Origin: Pachypanchax playfairii
Taxonomy: Eukaryota > Chordata > Actinopteri > Cyprinodontiformes > Aplocheilidae
Assembly: GCA_006937955.1 (NCBI GenBank)
Contig: SSNP01000341.1
Coordinates: forward strand, 184,465 to 248,464
DNA length: 64,000 nucleotides
Direction: 5' to 3'
Shown here one piece after another: positions 55,801-64,000 of this stretch. Both the position numbers and the translations under genes were made by a program. The notes under the pieces are model-generated. The model was not told where the DNA came from, did no database searches, and was given only the letters and a program-made list of their open reading frames with translations. Positions within the stretch are counted from its first letter, which is position 1. Every line of letters starts with the position of its first letter.

Positions 55801-58800
55801 CCCGTCGCCAGCTCATGCAGACTGGACATCTGTCCATGCCACGAGACTCTGAAAGATCTTTCCGCAAGGTACGAGGTGAACCACGAGAGGACCGGTCCCG
55901 AGATGCCAAGCTTAGATAGCGTCGAGAGGAGAATGAGGTGGTTGACGGTGTCAAAAGCAGCAGACAGGTCAAGGAGTACGAGTACTGAGGAGAGACCAGC
56001 CGATCTGGCAACCCGTAGTGACTCTGCAACTGAGAGAAGAGCGGTTTCAGTGGAATGGCCTCGCTTAAAGCCTGATTGATAAGGATCAAGTAGGTCGTTG
56101 TCGTGGAGGAACTGTGAGACTTGAGTGAAAACGGCTCGCTCTACGATCTTGGACATGAACGGTAGGAGCGAGACTGGCCGGTAATTTCCTACCTGGGCCG
56201 GGTCGAGCGACGGTTTTTTCAGCAGCGGAGTGACAGTGGCTTGCTTGAAAACTGAAGGAAAGATGCCAGTTTTCATGGAAGAGTTTATAATGTGGGTTAT
56301 TGCAGGTTTGACAGCAGGAAGAATGCTCAGCAGGATATCTGTAGGAATCGGATCCAGAGGACACGTGGTTGGGTTAGATTCCACTACGAGTCGGGAGACT
56401 TCGTCCTCATTCAGTAAGCGGAAGGAGCAGAGCGATTGACCGGAGGAAGGATGGACCAGACTGTGATTGTCAGGCTCAGAAAACTGATTTTTAATGGAGG
56501 CGATTTTGTCGGTGAAGTAGGTGGCGAACATGTCTGCAGTCAGCCCGGTGGGTGGCTGAGCAGGTGGAGGACGGATAAGAGTATTGAATGTCTTGAATAG
56601 TTTTCCCATGCTAGGAGCATTTTGGATTTTGTTTTGATAAAAAGCTATCTTGGCAGCCTTTAAGCAGGATGTGAAGCTAGAGAGCTTTTGCTGGTATTCG
56701 GACAAGTCAGAGAGATTTTTGGATTTGCGCCATTTCCTTTCAGCTGCTCTCAGACCAGCTCTGTGATCCCTCAGAGTGTCTGTGAGCCACGGACTAGGAC
56801 GCTGCCGGGCGGCCAGCTTTGACACACGAGGGCAGACTTCGTCCAGAGAAGAAGCTAGTGAGGAGCAGAGCGTCTCTGTTGCGTCATTTACAGACAGAGT
56901 TGAGAGCACCGAGTAGGAAGGGAGGGAGGAGCAGACATGCTCCGATAGCTGCGAGGGAGTGAGAGATTGAAGGTTTCTGCGGTAGGAGACAGTCTTTACT
57001 TTTGCGTTAGGTACGTAAGGGATGGAGATGCAGAATTTAATCAGGAAGTGGTCTGAGAGGTGCAGCGGTGTGACTTGCGCGTTACCTGCAGTGCAGTTTC
57101 TGGTCAGTACCAGGTCCAGTGTGTTGCCAGCTCTGTGTGTTGGGGGAGTGTGGACCAGATTGAGATTGAAGGAGTGGACCAGGGCCAGAAAGTTATGAGC
57201 TTGCGTTTTATCAATATGAATGTTCATGTCGCCCATAACTATTAAAGGGGAGTTATCATCTGGAATGTCGGATAGGATTGTGTCCAGTTCGTCCATAAAT
57301 TGCTCCATGTTGCCTCCCGGAGGGCGGTAAATAACCAAAACATAAGCAGCGACGGGCTTAGAGATTCGTAATGCATGAAATTCGAATGAGGAGCAGGTAG
57401 TAGTGGTTTGCAAGGAGGAAAATTTCCACATTTTGGAAATCAGGATGCCTGTACCGCCTCCTCGCCCAGCAGGACGAGGAGTGTGTGTGAATTCTGCATG
57501 AGAAGAGAGGGCAGCCGGTGTTGCTGTGTTGTCAGGACGGATCCAGGTCTCGGTCAGGGCTAGGACCTGTATATCGGAGAGGTGCGGCAGAGAACTGATG
57601 AACTCTGTTTTGTTAACTGCGGACTGACAGTTCCAGAGGCCGAGGGTAACGGAGGCAGTGGCAGCCCGACACGCCATGGGCTGGATGAGACAGTGCGGAT
57701 TACGCTGTCTATAGAGAGTGCGTCGAGGTCTGTGCCCAACTATGACTGGGATGTGTGATTTGCACATGGTGTCTGTGTAGTGGTTTGTACTTCCTTTGCT
57801 CGGTGGACTCGCGCAGGTAGACTCGCAGGTCTTGACCCTCTGTGGTCTTAACCGATGTGGGACCAAACTCGCTGACGCTCAGCCTAATGTGTCTGGCTAT
57901 ATACCTAACAATCACACAGTTGATTGGCTAAGCTAATTGCAACAGGCTGACACCTGCGTGACCGCCCCAGTATTACGTAACCCGCGTCACCAGTTTCGCC
58001 CGGAAGTAAACGAAAATCGAAACCACCACACCTGAATTATCTGTTACCTTGCTCTACTGAAATCCCTGCTTGTTCTACCGTGAACAGTAAGTTACTCGCT
58101 TTTAAACGGGATTTTTTTTTTTCGCCTCAAATCACGTGACCCGCGTCACGTATTACGTAACCCGCGTCACCAGTTTCGCCCGGAAGTAAACGAAAATCGA
58201 AACCACCACACCTGAATTATCTGTTACCTTGCTCTACTGAAATCCCTGCTTGTCCTGCTTGTGAACACCCTCCTTTATCTATAAGGTCTCCTGTTTGGGA
58301 AGTTAAGCAGTATTTTATTTTCTATTCCTATTTTTACATGTTTTCTTTTTTAATGTTTCATTTTTATAAGAAAATATATAAACTGTTTGCAAAAGTTGAG
58401 AATTAAACAAAAAGCAATTCTTATGTTTTGTGGGTTTTTTTTTCGCTTACTGTACCAAAAGTGAACCAAACCGTGACCTCAAAACTGAGATACATACCAA
58501 ACTGTGATTTTTGTGTACCGTTACACCCAAAGTAAAAATGTAAACAAAATAATAATAATTTCCAGCTTTTCAAGCTCATCGTAATTTGCCTACCTGGTTT
58601 CAGGTCTGTACTCATTAATATTCATTATGTTAATCACAGGACTTTAATTGATTAACAGCTAGCCTATGAGTGCACGGCTTCCTGTATCCTCCCACTCTGT
58701 GTTACAGCACTGTGAATGTCTGAGTAACATACGGTACCTAATAACATCCTGAATAAAGCCAAGTTAAAGGAGATTTCTGAACAAGACCAGCAGAGATGGA

Positions 58801-61800
58801 TCTTTAATTTCTAGACCGACACCCCTCTGGATAGGGATTAAGCGTGGGAGGGGGAGCCTGTGGATAAGAACCGATATCTTATTTGGAAACTGTGCAGCAC
58901 AGCTGGAGTGTAGCACAATGACACTGACTGTCTGCCATGTTTGTTACTGAACAGCTGAGCTAACTTTGCAGGCGTGGTCTCAACTGCACGAGCTGATGAA
59001 TATTAATAAATAAAATCAGTGTGACATCACAATGATAGGATTTTCAAACCCACCTGATTCCTGCACCACGTTTAAGTGAAACTGAAAGAGAAGTTATTGT
59101 GTAATTTTCACATCCAGTATGAAACCAAGAAGCTGTGGACCTAAAATATTCAACATGATATTGCCCCTTTTAAAAAGCAGCAGATCACAGATTTTTATTG
59201 TAGAAATAAACTCACCTGTAGAAGTTCCAGTATAAAATGCAGCATTGTGTGAAATAATCTTACAACTTTATTTTGAGTGCAGTTGAATCTGTGTTTAACA
59301 CAGAAAGCAGCCGGAAGCAGATGCAGATCAGGGTTAGGCTTCAGGCAGGCACAGGCAGGCCACAAGAACCTCATCACATGTTGGGAAATCAGCTGTTCAC
59401 ATACCTGACCTTACCTAAACCTTAAGGTTTTTGCACAGACCTGCAGAGATTTGGCAACAGTGGAGGGGGTTTGGTGTGCATGTGTGTGCATGTGTGTGCA
59501 TTGGGAGGGTGGATTTAAATGTCTTGATCCAGCCCTGGTTCTGCTCTGCCTTGATGTTTAATTAATAATCCAGTCTAAGATATCCTGCATATGTGCCATC
59601 ATTTGTTTTCTTATATGAAGGTATGCTTGTTGAACTGAACAATCCTTTATTGTCCCATGAGGGGATATTTGGTCGTAACAGCAGCATCAGATATAGGTAA
59701 ATAAAAAACAGGTATACAAACATACATATTATTTGTGTTATTTCTGATGAGTCTGATGTTTTTGGTAGTGAACCTTCAGCGCTGACAATAAATTACAGCT
59801 TTAATTGAAAGTGTGTTTGGCTTTTGACAGCTTTCCACATCGGTCCTTTGCAGCGTTATTGTTTAATAGCAGAATTAATAAGATTCAGAGAAGGAATTTG
59901 GTTTTAAACTGTTGAAATCTGGTTTAACAAACCTTGTAAAGCTTGAAATGAGAGTGCTGTGTCAGATAAAGGAAATGTGTCACCCTGAGAAGCTAAATTT
60001 CATACTTTGTTGTGTTTTTATGCTGATGTTTGCAGCTCAATAAGAAGAACCAGTTTCACTTCTGCTTATATTCCTATATATAGAGCCACAACCAGGGCCC
60101 CTGCTAGGCTTTTGGGGGCCCTAAGCTTAATTGACCAGGGAGGCCCCCCCTCCCCAAACACAAACATACCAAACCTACTTTAACTTTTGGTACTTATTTT
60201 CAAATTGGAGTTAAATATACAAATAACACAAATAATATGTATGTTTGTATACCTGTTTTTTGTTTACATATATCTGATGCTGCTGTTACGACCAAATTTC
60301 CCCTCATGGGACAATAAAGGATTGTTCAGTTCTGTTCTGTCTCTGCTTTGTTCAACAAGCATACCTTCATATAAGAAAACCAATTATGGCACGTATGCAG
60401 GATATCTTAGACTAGATTATTAATTAAACAACAAGGGAGAGCAGAACCAGGGCTGGATCAAGACACAAGGACTAAACTAAGATATAAAGCATAACATTTA
60501 CCTGACCTGAGTTTTTTTCTTTGAAAGAAGCCCCCTACGTCCGTTGTTGTTTTCATCAGTACATAACTGAAAGTGAGTTAGTTACTGTCAGCTTAGATTT
60601 CAAAAATGCTCTTTATCCTTTGAGTTGTTTTACTGTTACTGTTTGCTGTAAAACATTCTGTGAAACATGTTTTTCAGTAAAGTCAGTTAACAGTAAATCA
60701 GATTTCTGCAGTGTTCAGCTCCTCTGATGTTGGCTGATGTTTTTGCCTTTTTATTACCAAATATCTTGTTCTAATACTGCGGCATTAAGACCCCACTGCT
60801 ACAAACCAGAGTTCTTGTCTGCATTCCTCAGCACTGACTGTATTTTGGGTCACAAACATTTTCCTTAACAGCAGGGGTGTGTGCTGGGATCTCATGAACC
60901 CCCCCCAGCTTCATTGAATACTTGACCATATATGGTCACAGCCAGTGGGGATACTGACTTACGCTTTGTTTGGCCCAGATTAATTCCAAACCCCTCCAGA
61001 CTTTAAAGGGAAACCTGAAGTGATCAGAAGTTGGATCTTTATTAAGAAATGTTTGTTATATGACCTCAGGACACAGAAGTGAATGTTTTATATCACTGGT
61101 TTGTTGCTTTTTAAAGATCATACATGTCAGTGCTGGGTAGGGGTGTAACGGTAGACAAAAATCACGGTTCAGTACGTATCTCGGTTTTGAGGTCACGGTT
61201 CAGTTCATTTTTGGTACAGTAAGTGGGAAAAAAACAAACCATAATTGCTTTTTTTAAATTTTTACATTATAAAGTTTTTATAAGAATGAAACATTAAAAA
61301 ATAAGAAAACATATAAAAATAGAAAATAAAAAATTTAATACAGCTTAATTTACCAAACAGGAGAACTTATCGATAAAGGAGGGTGTTCAAGCTCCGGCTT
61401 GTTTACATCAGCCATGACGTCTGCTAGAGAAAAAAAAAAACCTCACGCAGGAATCCGGTGCTGACAACAAACTTCCAGTCCGTCACCGAAGATGCTCCGC
61501 GCGCAAAACAAACCTGTTTACCATGCTGTTAACCATCTGTAATCAGATCAGTGAACATCTGCATCATACCAACAGTCCAGTATCAAAACAGTTGGTATGA
61601 ATGCGTGTTCTATTACACCCCTCTGCTCATGTACTTGCGTCATGCAATACAGCATCCGTGTGGAAACTCGCCTGGAAACTACTTCTGCTGCGCTTTATAT
61701 CACACTAAAAATAAATGTATGGGGGAAAAAAATGAACCGAAACAGTACGCAAGTGGACCGACCTGAGCGGACCGAACCGGTTCAATACATTCCCGTGTAC

Positions 61801-62173
61801 TGTTACACCCCTAGTGCTGGGCATTCACTAAACTCTGGCCTGGATTACTTTAGATCACATTTTATTAAATTTGGGGGGGGGATTTGTTTAACTTATGGTA
61901 CATTTGGTAAAATTTTATGTTTATGTGCATTAATGTTCCTAAGCTTTAATATCGCCCACTAGCCAAAGTTAATCTGCGTTTTACACCATGTGGTTTTAGA
62001 TTCAGTGTTTCAGTGTGTTTTCATCTGATCATCATAATGTGTCAGTCTTTTATTACTAACACCCTTCGATCTGTTTGTGTTTTACAGATGACCCTTGGCC
62101 ATGAATTTGGTGCAGGAGCAGCTTGTTTGAAATGCAAGGACAAGTGTGAGGGCTTTGAGCTGCATTTCTGGAG
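49815..62173 (+). CDS. tes: Testin (LIM/PET protein), first two exons
   Basis: Exon 1 is 49815-49841 (MEIEKEVKK, donor GTGAGT) and exon 2 is 62088-62173 (acceptor TTTTACAG, donor GTCTGC). Joined in phase 0 they read MEIEKEVKK then MTLGHEFGAGAACLKC and CEGFELHFWR. This matches the testin N terminus (human MDLENKVKKMGLGHEQGFG, CEGFELHFWR), including the Cys-x-x-Cys pairs of its cysteine-rich region. The PET domain and three LIM domains must lie beyond the right edge. Testin is a focal-adhesion and actin scaffold binding zyxin, VASP and Mena, and is a candidate tumour suppressor on human 7q31. Exon 2 ends in phase 2. Intron 1 is 12.2 kb and consists largely of repeats and transposons. Confidence 0.93.
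50261..54117. repeat. 3.9-kb array of a 22-bp unit in tes intron 1
   Basis: About 175 copies of a 22-bp unit that begins GTTCTAAACTGTCTG and ends with CCTGCAG, TTTGTAG, TCTGTAG or GGCTGCAG. The first 14 bases are nearly invariant while the last 8 vary between a few types. Two 18-bp units (near 52,708 and 53,676) each lack four bases. The types occur in recurring runs, pointing to segmental copying. Confidence 0.96.
54118..54470. other. Short unique intronic segment
   Basis: GC-rich up to about 54,320 (GGGTACCCC, GGGAACGGGG), then AT-rich. No gene or known element recognised. Confidence 0.4.
54864..57866 (-). CDS. L2-type LINE ORF2: endonuclease and reverse transcriptase
   Basis: An unbroken frame of 1,000 residues. 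The apurinic-type endonuclease domain spans about residues 75-280: N79 (GLWNCQS), E107 (LTETWI), D213 (MGDMNIH) and the terminal SDH at 271-273. The reverse transcriptase spans about 540-810: NYRPVSLLPFMSKIVE (561-576), LLDLSAAFDTV with D633, GVPQGSVLGPLLF (689-701) and the catalytic YADD at 722-725. The C-terminal tail holds SLHWLPVAARIKYK and the TFKSRLKTHLF end common to CR1/L2 elements. The enzyme nicks target DNA and reverse-transcribes its own RNA there. All key residues are present and there is no stop, so it may be recently active. Residues before about 70 have no recognised domain, so the true start may be internal. Confidence 0.95.
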   Translation of the reverse strand: MVPHRLRPQRVKTCESTCASPPSKGSTNHYTDTMCKSHIPVIVGHRPRRTLYRQRNPHCLIQPMACRAATASVTLGLWNCQSAVNKTEFISSLPHLSDIQVLALTETWIRPDNTATPAALSSHAEFTHTPRPAGRGGGTGILISKMWKFSSLQTTTTCSSFEFHALRISKPVAAYVLVIYRPPGGNMEQFMDELDTILSDIPDDNSPLIVMGDMNIHIDKTQAHNFLALVHSFNLNLVHTPPTHRAGNTLDLVLTRNCTAGNAQVTPLHLSDHFLIKFCISIPYVPNAKVKTVSYRRNLQSLTPSQLSEHVCSSLPSYSVLSTLSVNDATETLCSSLASSLDEVCPRVSKLAARQRPSPWLTDTLRDHRAGLRAAERKWRKSKNLSDLSEYQQKLSSFTSCLKAAKIAFYQNKIQNAPSMGKLFKTFNTLIRPPPAQPPTGLTADMFATYFTDKIASIKNQFSEPDNHSLVHPSSGQSLCSFRLLNEDEVSRLVVESNPTTCPLDPIPTDILLSILPAVKPAITHIINSSMKTGIFPSVFKQATVTPLLKKPSLDPAQVGNYRPVSLLPFMSKIVERAVFTQVSQFLHDNDLLDPYQSGFKRGHSTETALLSVAESLRVARSAGLSSVLVLLDLSAAFDTVNHLILLSTLSKLGISGPVLSWFTSYLAERSFRVSWHGQMSSLHELATGVPQGSVLGPLLFSLYTTSLGEIIRSHGFSYHCYADDTQLLLSFPPDDTSVSVRISACLSDISAWMRDRHLQLNLSKTDLIVCPASNSLPPQIRVQLDSITLFPKTSARNLGVILDNQLSFKEQVNSVARSCRFALYNIRKIRAFLTDHTTQLLVQALVLSRIDYCNSLLAGLPASSVKPLQMIQNAAARLVFNQPKRAHVTPLLISLHWLPVAARIKYKALLLAYQTLTHTAPTYLHSFIQTYIPTRQLRSAAERRLALPPQRGMRSCSKLFSSVVPRWWNDLPNSVRSSGSAATFKSRLKTHLFKEHFQS
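57971..58253 (-). promoter_or_regulatory. Tandem 103-bp blocks in the L2 5' leader
   Basis: Bases 57,971-58,073 and 58,151-58,253 are identical as read, with a period of 180 bp. They begin TATTACGTAACCCGCGTCAC and are CpG-rich. Tandem blocks upstream of a LINE ORF resemble the promoter monomers of some LINE families. The promoter role is inferred. Confidence 0.6.
58534..59519. other. tes intron 1 segment
   Basis: No gene. Text around 58,985-59,170 resembles dispersed fish repeats. A (TGTGTGCA)n stretch lies near 59,475-59,500. Confidence 0.4.
59520..60465. repeat. Long inverted repeat (arms about 224 and 245 bp)
   Basis: The left arm 59,520-59,743 matches the reverse complement of 60,221-60,465, with few substitutions and about 20 extra bases in the right arm near 60,335-60,352. 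The arms contain CCTTTATTGTCCCATGAGGG, a tail-like word of fish LINE/SINE elements, and TGTCTTGATCCAGCCCTGG at the outer ends. The spacer of about 480 bases is unique. Confidence 0.88.
60466..61129. other. tes intron 1 segment
   Basis: No gene or known element recognised; chance open frames only. Confidence 0.4.
61138..61813. mobile_element. hAT-type MITE, 676 bp, complete
   Basis: Ends TAGGGGTGTAACGGTA and TACTGTTACACCCCTA are inverted repeats with one mismatch over 16 bases. They are flanked by a perfect 8-bp duplication GTGCTGGG (61,130-61,137 and 61,814-61,821). An 8-bp duplication is the mark of hAT transposons. No transposase is inside. It is the unsplit counterpart of the copy at 54,471-58,533. 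Confidence 0.93.
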
Positions 62174-62520
62174 GTCTGCTCACTTTGTTTATTTGAGCTG
62201 TCAGATTTACCAGGGTTGTAAAGAAAAATGTCTGTATAGTTTTTTTTTTTACTTATAGTTTCTGCATGAAGGCCAAAAGCAGAGCGCTGAAACATGAGAT
62301 CAGCTGTTTGTTGAAGAGAAGGGTGTTTGTTACTCATTGAGCCCTTCTAGAAATAAGACAGCAGAAAGCTAGTCTTTTCTCTCTCGGTTTAATTAACTAG
62401 TTCTGATAGCAGCAGGAGTCTGCAGCTTAACTGAAACCTGCTGCTCCACAGTTCAGACCACCTTAGAAATCCATGTCCTGTTAGTTTAGTTTGAGCCATA
62501 ATAATGACATTTCTATCATG

Positions 62521-63172
62521 TTACTTTAGCCTATAACGTTTAACCTATATTCTATAAGCTATAACATATAGAAGGTAACCTGTAGCCTATAACCAATAAC
62601 CTATAGCCTATAAACTATAACCTTTAACCTACAACATAACATGTAACCTTCATCCTATGCCTATAACTTTCATCCTATAGCCTATAACCTTCAACCTATA
62701 ACCAAAACCTATAATCTAAAAGCTATAACCTTTAATCTTTAACATATAGCCTGTAACTTTTAACCTATAGCCTGTAACCTATAATCTTTAATCTATAGCA
62801 TGTAGCCTTTAACCTACAGCCAACAACCTTAAACCTATAACATGTAGTAGCTAACCTTTAACCTCTAGCCTATAATCTATGACATAACATATAACCTTTA
62901 ACATATAGCATGTGAACTTTGACCTATAGCCTATAACATTTAATCTATAGCCTATAACCTTTAACCTATAGCCAATAACCTATAATCTAAAAGCTATAAC
63001 CTTTAGTCTATAACATATAGTATGTAACCATTAACCTATAGCATGTAACCTACAGCCTATAACATTTAACCTATGGCCAATAACCTTTAATCTATAACCT
63101 ATAGCCTGTAACCTTTAACCTATAACATGTAGCCTTTAACCTATAGCCTGTAACCTGTAGTCTGTAACCTTT
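62521..63172. repeat. Degenerate AT-rich tandem repeat
   Basis: Short words AACCTTTAACCTATAGCCTAT recur with much variation, a basic unit of about 7 to 20 bases. It lies in tes intron 2. Confidence 0.85.
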
Positions 63173-63395
63173 AAAGCTCCCATATTATGCCCTTTTCACA
63201 CACTCTAAATAATTACTTTTACATTTCAATGACGTGTAAAAACCATACATTGTTCAAATTGGCCCTTTTTGAAAGTTCAGCTTTTGTTCCCAATCTTGTC
63301 TCATCTCACCTCAGTTTGAAATGCTCTGTTTCAGGTGGGCTGGGCAGTTTGAGCCTAACAGCTCTAAGCCTCTCTGTTACTGGGTGCCTCAAACC
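63173..63395. mobile_element. Insertion inside the tandem repeat, likely MITE fragment
   Basis: Unique sequence starting AGCTCCCATATTATGCCC interrupts the array. That opening phrase is the start of a widespread fish interspersed repeat. The right end was not matched, so only a fragment is claimed. Confidence 0.5.
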
Positions 63396-63890
63396 TTTAA
63401 CCTATAGCATGTAGCCTTTAACCTGCAGCCTAAACCTTTACCCTTTACCCTGTAGCCTATAACCTTTAACCTATAGCCAATAATATATAGCCAATAAGTT
63501 ATAACCTGTGACCTATAATGTATGGCAAGTGACCTTTAACCTATAACATGTAACCTTTAACCTGTAGCCTAAAACCTTTAACCTATAGTCTATAATCTGT
63601 AATCTATATCTTGTAACCTTTACCCTGTAGGCTATAAACTTTAATCTATAGCCAATAATACTGTATATAGCCTATAACCTTTAAACTTTAGCCTATAAGT
63701 TTAACCTATAGCCTGTAACCTGTAGCCTATAAGCTATAACCTTTAACCTACAACATAGAGCATGTAATCTATGGCCTATAATCTTTACCCTGTAGCTTAT
63801 CACCTTTAACCTATAGCCTATAATCTTTTAACCTATAGCCCAAAACCTTTAACCTATAAGGCTAACCTATAACCTTTAACCTACAGTGTG
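63396..63890. repeat. Degenerate AT-rich tandem repeat, second half
   Basis: Continuation of the AACCTTTAACCTATAG-type array after the insertion, ending near 63,890. The last 110 bases of the window are unique and hold no recognised feature. Confidence 0.85.
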
Positions 63891-64000
63891 CCCTGTAGTC
63901 ATGAATGAGGTCTAAACCTGACTGGAAACATGAAGAAGACTGTTCAGGCATGTCAGAAGGACTGAGACTGTTGATGAGTCAGTAAGATAATAAACATGTT

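Larger units (their letters stand above)
54623..58258 (-). mobile_element. Near-complete L2-type LINE
   Basis: Read on the minus strand it contains a 5' leader with a 103-bp block present twice, an intact 1,000-codon ORF and a 3' end AAGCGTCTGCTAAATGACAG followed by a (TAG)n tail (plus strand 54,626-54,652). That 3' end (GTCGCTTTGGATAAAAGCG) is the standard tail of fish L2 elements and the SINEs that borrow it. The MITE sequence GTGAAC is seen at both junctions, a possible short target duplication. Confidence 0.9.
54471..58533. mobile_element. hAT-type MITE split by an L2 LINE
   Basis: The left end TAGGGGTATAACGGTTC and right end CCGTTACACCC are the two ends of the same element that is found uninterrupted at 61,138-61,813. 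Homology runs inward on the left to about 54,622 (GACGTCATGGCTGATGTAAA) and resumes on the right at about 58,258 (GAACACCCTCCTTTATC). Between them lies the LINE. Flanking octamers (CTAAAAAA and GTAAAAAT) may be a decayed 8-bp duplication. The copy is in the opposite orientation to the one at 61,138. Confidence 0.85.

Noticed and set aside
55732..56439. Short frames on both strands inside the LINE
   Set aside because: Shadows of the 1,000-codon LINE frame.

Overview
The window looks like nuclear DNA of a ray-finned (teleost) fish. It holds four spliced protein genes with clear vertebrate orthologues and GT-AG introns. It also holds a typical fish repeat load: Tc1-mariner, Rex1-like and L2-like LINEs, hAT and Harbinger-type MITEs, tRNA-derived SINEs and very long tandem arrays. 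I found no sign of bacterial, phage or plasmid DNA and no CRISPR array. One 51-base run of N lies at 30343-30393.

Layout. 1-4,860: a 14-bp minisatellite, then mostly unrecognised sequence with a broken LINE reverse-transcriptase piece (about 1,270-1,580) and a possible helicase-like fragment (about 4,460-4,665). 4,870-12,196: one 7.3-kb array of a 15-bp unit. 12,315-13,823: a Tc1 element with an intact 340-residue transposase but a truncated right end, followed by a stub of the same 15-bp satellite. 15,001-23,564 (minus): poc1, a centriole WD40 gene (probably poc1b), traced through ten exons; its 3' end is not found. Its introns hold a Rex1-like LINE, a 12-bp array, an 11-bp array and a SINE. 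24,313-37,075 (plus): cep41, complete in eleven exons, with a 10-kb TG-rich array filling intron 6. 38,215-45,559 (minus): a pancreatic carboxypeptidase A gene (cpa1-like), complete in eleven exons, with a MITE in its last intron and a compound microsatellite in its first. 45,600-49,814: intergenic DNA with a SINE and a Harbinger-type MITE. 49,815 to beyond the window (plus): tes (testin); exon 1 and exon 2 (62,088-62,173) are present. The 12.2-kb intron between them holds a 3.9-kb 22-bp array, an L2 LINE nested inside a hAT-type MITE, a long inverted repeat and a second, empty copy of the same MITE. 62,521-63,890: degenerate tandem repeats in tes intron 2.

Gene relationships. poc1 and cep41 are head to head across about 750 bp and both encode centriole/cilium proteins, so a shared promoter is plausible. 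cep41 and cpa1 are tail to tail, with poly(A) signals about 300 bp apart. The cpa-cep41 pairing and nearby tes match the human 7q31-q32 neighbourhood. The exon models rest on unbroken phase, GT-AG borders and recognised family motifs. Large open frames inside the tandem arrays are artefacts of the repeat length and are not called as genes.

I found no convincing new gene system. The most notable features are the tandem arrays of seven unrelated monomers, which cover well over a third of the window and lie largely in introns, and the readable transposon nesting in tes intron 1.
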